A stretch of DNA of 64,000 nucleotides, from positions 294,501-358,500 of the forward strand of contig JACATO010000689.1 in NCBI GenBank assembly GCA_018389105.1. Direction: 5' to 3'. The notes under the pieces are model-generated. The model was not told where the DNA came from. It made no database searches and saw only the letters and a list, made by a program, of their open reading frames with translations. The translations under genes were made by a program, and so were the position numbers. The stretch is from Nautilus pompilius (taxonomy: Eukaryota; Mollusca; Cephalopoda; Nautilida; Nautilidae). This document shows, piece by piece, positions 57,771 to 64,000 of the stretch; within the stretch, counting starts at the first letter, position 1, and each line of letters starts with the position of its first letter.

Positions 57771-59947
57771 GGTTCTTGTTGCTGTTTTATCCCTAACTTT
57801 CGGTACGCGGCACGATTTGCGAAATAGCACTGTTAGGGCCAATGAACGATAGCCGTATTCGCCGCCGAGCTCGGGGCGTCGGGGGTTAGAAACGCAGGAA
57901 GGACCTCGACCGGTCCTCTCGGAACCGGAAGTCTTTTCGGTGCCCTCTCTAGGAATTTATATTTTGGTGCCGGCGATTTTAACTTTTTTCGAGTACAAAA
58001 AACTGGTGTCCGCCTAAAATGTCCGCGGATTCTAAAAAAAAACACAACAGACATCTTGTAACCTTTCATCGTTAGCAAATTTCCAAACTTCGCTTTAACT
58101 AGAATCCTATTTAACACTAAATCATTTTCTTCTAAAAAAACGTTAAATAAATTCTAAAGAGAAGTGATGACAGTTTTTAGTTTTTCTCCTTCGAACTAAC
58201 GCATGCAATTCCCTGCTTCTAATTGGAATCGAACAAATCTTCGATTCCAAAAACGAATCTTGGAGCTGATTAGATTTTAGTTAAATGCTTTTTTGTTTCC
58301 TTAAATCTCAGAGATTAAAGATGCTTAGAAGTTACTGTTTTTAATTAACTGTTTTTTATTAGCGGTCCAAATGTCAGAAAGATCTCGCAGTCTGCCGATA
58401 ACAAATAGTGGACACCATATAGCGAGCGCATAAATTCCAAAAAAAAAAAAATTGGTAATATTTACTACTTACACTCCGCCCCAAATCGATAAAACAAATG
58501 TTCATTTATTTAAGAAATAAAATATATCTTATACTAAGATCACCCATCATCATAAGACGCGGTATCGCAAAAGTTTATCTTCCTGTAAAATAGCCGACCA
58601 TGCCCTGATGCCATTTGCGCGGTTTGAACAGCGAATAGGTTCCTAGCAATAGCAAAAGGGGGTCTGAGCAGCAGAAGAGGTAGTGGGTACTAATTTATGG
58701 AGTTAACTTCCATTTCGAAAAATAAAATATAGCTCGGTTTGCTGATAAAAAAATCTTTGTGAAATTCTGTTCCGCATATTTATTAATGAAGTTGGGATAG
58801 TTGCTAAAGTGATGGTAGAGTTCAGGCTAAGAGGAGCAGGTCCTTATTTTACTTTAACGCCATATCCAATCCGTTTTGTAAGTCACCTGCCTCCACACAT
58901 GCAAGCCAACTTGGCACGTCTTACTGGGAGTCCAGAGAAACCGGTAAAACCATTAACCATCATCTCAGAATTTCAGTTTGACTCTCACAGAACATGTATG
59001 AAACTATGAATTGCTCTGCCAAATTGGAAGAGTTTCGAGACCATTTTGAACAGACTTTCTCGACATTTCACCAAATCGATGCTCGCTAGTATGGCAATGT
59101 CCGCCTGCGGCTTCCGTAATCTCTGGGCCAACCTCTGAAGCTAAAACCGCGGAAAATATCTGTCATGACCGAAAGAGTTCTACATTAATACATTAATTTT
59201 TTTAATTTATTTATTTGTGAAAGGTGTAGATGCTCTTTGAGGCAGCTCATACTGAATACAGATTTATTTAATCCATTTTTCGCATGTTACACTTCACTGT
59301 GATTGCATGTTTTTTATTACAGTTTCTCATTATTTACCATTTTCGAGGCTGTTTAAGAGTTGTGCCATGTTTGTCACCGTAACTGTCTTTCGAAACGTTA
59401 CAGACAACGAAGCAAAACACAAGGTACAAGAATAGAACATCTATAAGAATGTCAGAAGAAATGAAATATAAAACAGTTTGCGTTGTTTTCAAAATGAATT
59501 CTTAACTTAGTGTTTTGTCTAACTGTCTCTATAGCATTCCAATCACTAATGCAAATTATCTTTTAAATAATTTCACCCTGCTGACCGTGACTGTGAACTC
59601 ACGGATGGAATATTCTTGATATTATAAACTATCAGTTTATTAGTGCATATAGTTACATGTATATTAAATCCTGGTATATGCACCATGTCATCTTTTTCCC
59701 AAACTTCTGTCACCTGGAATCATTTGAGCCCAAATGTGTTTAAACATTTGCAGATCTATTTGCAAATATATTCGGGTCTAGTGCCATATTTCTTTTTCCT
59801 GCTTAGAAGAGGGCAACTACGTTATCTTTAAGTAAGTACAATCTAAGCGTTGCAATCCAACTGTTTGCGCTTCAGTAAAATACAGCATCACTCTCGTACT
59901 AAAAACAGATGCATATTTTAAAATTTATTGCGACTTACAAAATGTCT

Positions 59948-59983
59948 TATAATAATAAGTAATAATAATAATAATAATAATAC

Positions 59984-60072
<89 letters not shown>

Positions 60073-60119
60073 TATAATAATAATAATAATTAATAAATAT
60101 AATAATAATAATAATAATA
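59948..60119. repeat. (TAA)n microsatellite
   Basis: TAA/AAT repeat, the complement-strand form of the ATT tracts elsewhere, with several TATAAT and TACATAAT interruptions. Confidence 0.97.
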
Positions 60120-61778
60120 GGCATATGTTTGCATACAGTGTGTGGTGTAATACATGGTTTTCAGATGCGTGACCAGAATGAGAATTTATATTCACTTACC
60201 AGTCTGCGAGATTTGCTATAACGATCAGCTTTCATCAACACACCTATCCTGACACATTGGTTACGAGGCCGGATTTACCTTCATCGAGTTTCGCCAGTAA
60301 CCCAACGCCATGTTTCCCTACACTACTCTCATCCCTGCAAATATCTGTACAAAACGATTACCATTTTTTTTTAAGTATATTACACCAAGTCACCTCATTC
60401 TCTGTAGTCTCCACAAAGTACATCAATTTACCTCGGTCTCTTCTTCAAACATCGATGCTATCCAGCTTTTCTTGTAGATTACATTAACCAACCTCTCTCG
60501 CCCACCACATAAACTATTTGCTTCTCAAATTAAATCCAATCAGACGGTTCCTCTGTTGCTTGTGCATATATTTGAGTAACATTGACGCAATGCTTGCTCT
60601 CCGAACGAAGGAATATGAATACGGTTCTATTGGTATTCGTCAGAAAGAGATAAATACCATTGAACCACGTGTTTACCTTCTTTAAGCAATTAATTGAAAA
60701 CAAATTGGTTTCAATATTTCTCGAAAACCTTTGTGTGTTTCCAGCAGTAGCGCACCAAGATTCTGAGGTAACTCGAGTTTTTATATTTTGTTTGGTATTG
60801 ACTACTACCTGTTCGATAATTAGAATTTCAAGGGCTTTTCTCTGCTAAAGAATAAAAGCCCACGGAGACATTTTACGGAAAACTATTTGCATTGGCAATG
60901 TTTGTTGTCATCTATACATCTTTTGTATAAATATCTATTTATTTTTAAAATCTAAATACTTTCTCTGATCGTTGTTAGCCGACACGAAGTGTATTTCGCT
61001 TTAAATGAGTTTCTAAAAAAAATACAGTGTTTTGAATCAATCCTTTAAACCTCGAAGAATCACTACAAGTTGTTAGTGTTTACCAGCGTAAGTCTCGGAT
61101 TTATACTGAGATGCAATGCCACTCAAAAGTCTCGGGTTACGATAAAATGCTTGCAAATAAGTCGGTCTACAATTATTATATTCGAGTCATCATTAACTGA
61201 AGCGTATTAAAACAAAAACAAATATATAACAGGCAAAATAAGCCGAATGAGAGACCGACAATTATGAATGTTCAGGGTTACCTAACAATTTTGCGCGGTA
61301 GTGAACATTTAAATAATGGCGAATATTTTCATTGTTTAAAGCAAAAGGATGCGCTGGGCAATAATACGTCTTTGATATCACACTAACTGTCGTGTGGATA
61401 AACCACCATCTCATCTCCAAAACTGCGATGGAAGATGAAAACGCTGCCTACCGGCTTACCGGTCTGTTTTCCCCTTCCGAGGCATCTCTAAAACAACCGG
61501 ATCGCATTATAATTAAAAATTAACGACAACTACAAAAAAAAAAAACAACATCCGGCGATGGCATTACATCTGTTCGCTACCTGCTCGTGGAGTGGATAGT
61601 TTTCGCTGAACGCCTACTCCTTAATCGATTTTTTTTTTTTTTTTGTTTCTGTGCAAGCGACACGTGACAACTACGTCACGTCGTTGTCGTCGTCGTTGTT
61701 AACGTTAACGTTGGTTTCGCTGAGAGTATCAAGTGTAAAGCTCGTGCAAAGTCTGTCTCGACGTGGTCGTATACATAC

Positions 61779-62026
61779 CAGAACTTCGCTTTCGTCCTCA
61801 CCTTCGTCGTCGTCGCTGCTGTCGCCCTCGAAGTGCATGGAGACCATCATGTCGCCCGTTCCGTACTTGGTGAAGTAGTGCACCATCGCGAACTGGATTA
61901 TGGTGGCCAGCACGAACGCGAAACACACGGCGACGTAAAAGTCGAGGGCGGTGGCGTACGAGACTTTGGGAAGGTCTGTCCGGTTCTCCAGCCCCAGGAA
62001 GGTCATGGTCAGCACGGTCATTGTTC
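61779..62026 (-). CDS. GABA-A/GRD-type Cys-loop receptor, TM2-TM3 exon
   Basis: Acceptor GTCTTCAG|GA at 62027/62026 (entry phase 1) and donor CTG|GTATGT at 61779/61778 (exit phase 0), 248 nt. With the preceding exon the pore segment reads [19 protein letters not shown], followed by the extracellular TM2-TM3 linker [19 protein letters not shown]3 ([20 protein letters not shown]) and YFTKYGTGD. It then enters an acidic cytoplasmic stretch ([15 protein letters not shown]). LPKV and VHY(F)TKYG are family hallmarks, and the combination TFLGLE.RTDLPKV points to the GRD/alpha-like branch. Position 6' is Met rather than the usual Thr. Confidence 0.95.
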
Positions 62027-62139
62027 CTGAAGACGAAAGCATACTTAGCAGAATGATGAGAACAGCAGCGGGGGAGAGAGAGAGGGGGGGGCGCCCGCGG
62101 CGATTATTAAACCGCTGACGGGGTGAAAGCGAGACTTAC

Positions 62140-62292
62140 CCAACGCGATCCGATCGGCCGTCGCTTCCCTGTTTATCCAAAACGAAACCCAGGACAGGAT
62201 GACGAGAAGGACGCAGGGGATGTAGACTTGGATCAGGAAAAACCCGCTGTGCCTCCTGAGGAAAAATCTCACGGTGAGGACTGTGTGAGGTG
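62140..62292 (-). CDS. GABA-A/GRD-type Cys-loop receptor, TM1 exon
   Basis: Acceptor TTTTTCAG|CA at 62293/62292 and donor TTGG|GTAAGT at 62140/62139, 153 nt, phase 1 to phase 1. It reads PHTVLTVRFFLRRHSGFFLI, the TM1 core QVYIPCVLLVILSWVSFWIN, and REATADRIALG, which leads into the pore. QVYIPC and WVSFWIN are diagnostic of GABA-gated receptors. REATADR replaces the PAR-type end seen in anion-selective subunits. The 113-bp intron to the next exon splits the codon for the 4' Gly of TM2. Confidence 0.95.
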
Positions 62293-62970
62293 CTGAAAAA
62301 GGTGAACGGGATTAGTCTGATGGACACCGTAGATCGGAAGAAACCGGTTTGAGATCGTAAACCTTACAAATAGTATCCACGAGAGGCTGTTATTTCCAAT
62401 AGGTTTTAATTAAACGCCTCATCATTTTCAAAAGTAAGACGACATTATTATTTTTAAAATATCTAGAATGCTTTATTTCAATGGTTGCCCCTTTCAGATT
62501 AAAAAATACAGCAGAAATTAGCTACTGATACAAGAAAGACGTTTACATCTTCAGTTGTTGTTGTTGTTTATGGTTGACAAAGTCGTTTTCGGAAGAAGAA
62601 AAAAATATCATAAACCTTTCTTTCCTGGAGTGATCGACTATATTTTCCCAAGGTTAATGAAGCGAATTACTCATCTTCCAAGCCTAAAAAAGGGTCGACT
62701 TTGTGGCAGAATTTCGCCGGCGGTTCGACGCCAATTAATGGAAAGTGGGCGGTGGTGCGTTAATTGTCCCGAACCGAAGAATTATTGGGTCGGCCGCCAT
62801 TATTTCGTAAGCCATTTTCGGTTCAAAGCAATTCGATAATAATTAGGGATATCATATTTGCTCATTAGCAATTAATTTACTCCGAACGATAACGTTTTTT
62901 GTGTATACATTATTGAAAATACTTATAGAAACACACAAACAGAATATGCACATATAATGATTAATTACAA
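62293..62970. other. Intron upstream of the TM1 exon
   Basis: No extracellular-domain exon (Cys-loop, ligand-binding loops) was recognised on the minus strand. A plus-strand frame at 62555-62839 is not recognised and is antisense to the gene. Confidence 0.4.
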
Positions 62971-62999
62971 ATGAGAGACATATATAATCCATTCACTAT

Positions 63000-63430
63000 T
63001 GATTATTACTTAATATATAGAAACAATGAACGTGTCGTACAGTGCATTAGTATTTGGTATGTGAGCCCTTTGCTTTATATGGAGCGGGACACCTTCTTTT
63101 CATGTCCCCATACAGGTTATCGGTATAAGAATTCGGAATGTTGTTCCAAATACCCGGTATCACTATCCACAATTCCTCCAAGGCGTCTTGTTCCTGTTTG
63201 ACATCCCCGTAGACATATAACCCAATAGGGCCTCAGTGGTCTTCAGGTGAGGATTACGTGCAGGCCAAGGCATCCTGGTGATTGTGGACATTGCCATGTT
63301 GGAAGATGAGCCCCCCCTGCCAATGAGATGTTTTCTTGAGAGAATGGCATGATGGATGAAAACCCGTCTTTACCCGTCGGCAGTCAGTATACCCCTGACA
63401 GGGGCTTGGCTGACTCCCCCCTCCCCAACC
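63000..63430 (-). pseudogene. Tc1-like transposase relic, C-terminal part
   Basis: The minus-strand reading includes LIFQHGNVHNHQDAL (decayed FQQDNDPKH block, about 63315-63265) and then IPGIWNNIPNSYTDNLYGDM (about 63155-63095). It ends KAKGSHTKY followed by a stop (about 63045). It is clearly similar at DNA level to 35280-35660, so both derive from one Tc1 subfamily. The N-terminal part is missing or unrecognisable. Confidence 0.7.
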
Positions 63431-64000
63431 TCAGCGCTTAACGGTGCTTGTTGTACATGGACTGTTATAGGCTCTCCCCTGTCCGTCTTCGAGCAAACTG
63501 CCTGTGATTAAAGATGTTTTCAATAGATGTGCAAGAAGCAAGCGTCAAACCAAATAACCGTTGTTCTGATTCAAACTGGGAACCTCGGGAAAAGACGCCA
63601 TATTGGCGTCGACTATGGCCTCATCCCTACGTTTACTTAAGAATTCCTGGCGCTGTAAGAAGTTACCTTTGTAACAACTGTTTCCGGTGGTTTTCCCTAC
63701 AAGAACGAAACACTCTTTCCAAGGAATACGATTTCCTATGTAATTTCACCAGCTCAGATGACGTCATCGATCACGCAGACGGCGATACATGACAACCCTT
63801 TCTTTTGTTTCTTCATCTTCAGGTAACATTTCTGTGGGGTAAGTAATTTCGCCGGGATCTGCTACTAACTCAATGCTCCATGATTACCTGTGAAATTAAT
63901 TACTGTTTCAAAGTTCTACCACAAAACGTTTTTTTTTTTTTGTCCCCTTTTTTAAGGAGAAAACCGAGATGGACAACATCTCCGACTTACTGGCTAGAAG
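63431..64000. other. Right flank, no supported gene
   Basis: A plus-strand 92-codon frame (63514-63792) and the final segment (MDNISDLLAR from 63969, running off the end) are not recognised. The latter could be the start of an exon cut by the window edge. Confidence 0.25.

Larger units (their letters stand above)
52438..61778 (-). other. Large intron of the receptor gene (TM3-TM4 loop)
   Basis: 9.3 kb between two phase-0 exon ends, with donor CTG|GTATGT and acceptor TTTGTAG. It holds microsatellites, an inverted repeat and a few GC-rich blocks listed separately. The remaining stretches (53300-54400, 55800-56200, 57200-57700, 57800-59940, 60200-61650) show no supported gene. Confidence 0.6.

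Noticed and set aside
61651-62030. Plus-strand frames over the receptor exons
   Set aside because: Antisense shadows of the TM2-TM3 exon.
1-64000. CRISPR arrays, operons, ribosome binding sites
   Set aside because: The window is animal nuclear DNA with introns. No regularly spaced direct repeats of CRISPR type were seen, and prokaryotic features do not apply.

Overview
The window is metazoan nuclear DNA. It is AT-rich, with introns bounded by GT/AG, many (ATT)n, (CT)n and (TG)n microsatellites, Tc1/mariner relics and one clear Cys-loop receptor gene. It most resembles a mollusc or other spiralian. That assignment is inference from repeat style and the GRD-like receptor and is not proven. Most of the window is intron, intergenic DNA and decayed transposons.

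Region 1-5.3 kb holds unassigned DNA, one weak minus-strand exon candidate (701-896) and a complete but frameshifted Tc1-like element (3134-4755, TA target duplication).

Region 5.3-34.8 kb is the core: a tandem segmental duplication carrying three members of a secreted-protein family I cannot match to a named domain. Each gene has a 61-nt signal-peptide exon, a phase-1 intron of 2.9-3.5 kb and a single 1.4-kb coding exon. The mature protein (about 460 aa) is built from four diverged units of roughly 110 aa. Each unit opens with a Leu/Ile...Gly...Arg segment and closes with a Trp-Phe motif. Copy 1 (7759-12713) has a 1-nt deletion and an early stop. Copy 2 (20530-25478, 483 aa) and copy 3 (30378-34746, 486 aa) are open. 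Copies 1 and 2 differ at about 34 amino acids but at only 2 silent sites, and the changes lie in three patches, which suggests diversifying selection. Copy 3 looks like a chimera: its 5' flank, signal exon and first half of the intron are a near-identical recent copy of copies 1/2, but its main exon and 3' flank are old and strongly diverged.

Region 34.8-52 kb contains a second Tc1-like relic, a palindromic TGGGCCA repeat, a MULE-like transposase relic, long CT tracts with interspersed TGACGTCA palindromes, a TG microsatellite, a possible solo LTR and a few weak exon candidates. I see no convincing intact gene.

Region 52.2-62.3 kb (minus strand) holds the 3' half of a GABA-A/GRD-type Cys-loop receptor subunit: a TM1 exon (62292-62140), a TM2-TM3 exon (62026-61779), a 9.3-kb intron and a TM4 terminal exon (52437-52183). 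The exon phases join cleanly. The pore-lining segment has Ala-Asp-Arg where anion channels have Pro-Ala-Arg, and Met at the 6' position, so altered ion selectivity and picrotoxin resistance are predicted. Extracellular-domain exons are not visible and presumably lie beyond 64 kb. A third Tc1-like relic sits at 63.0-63.4 kb.
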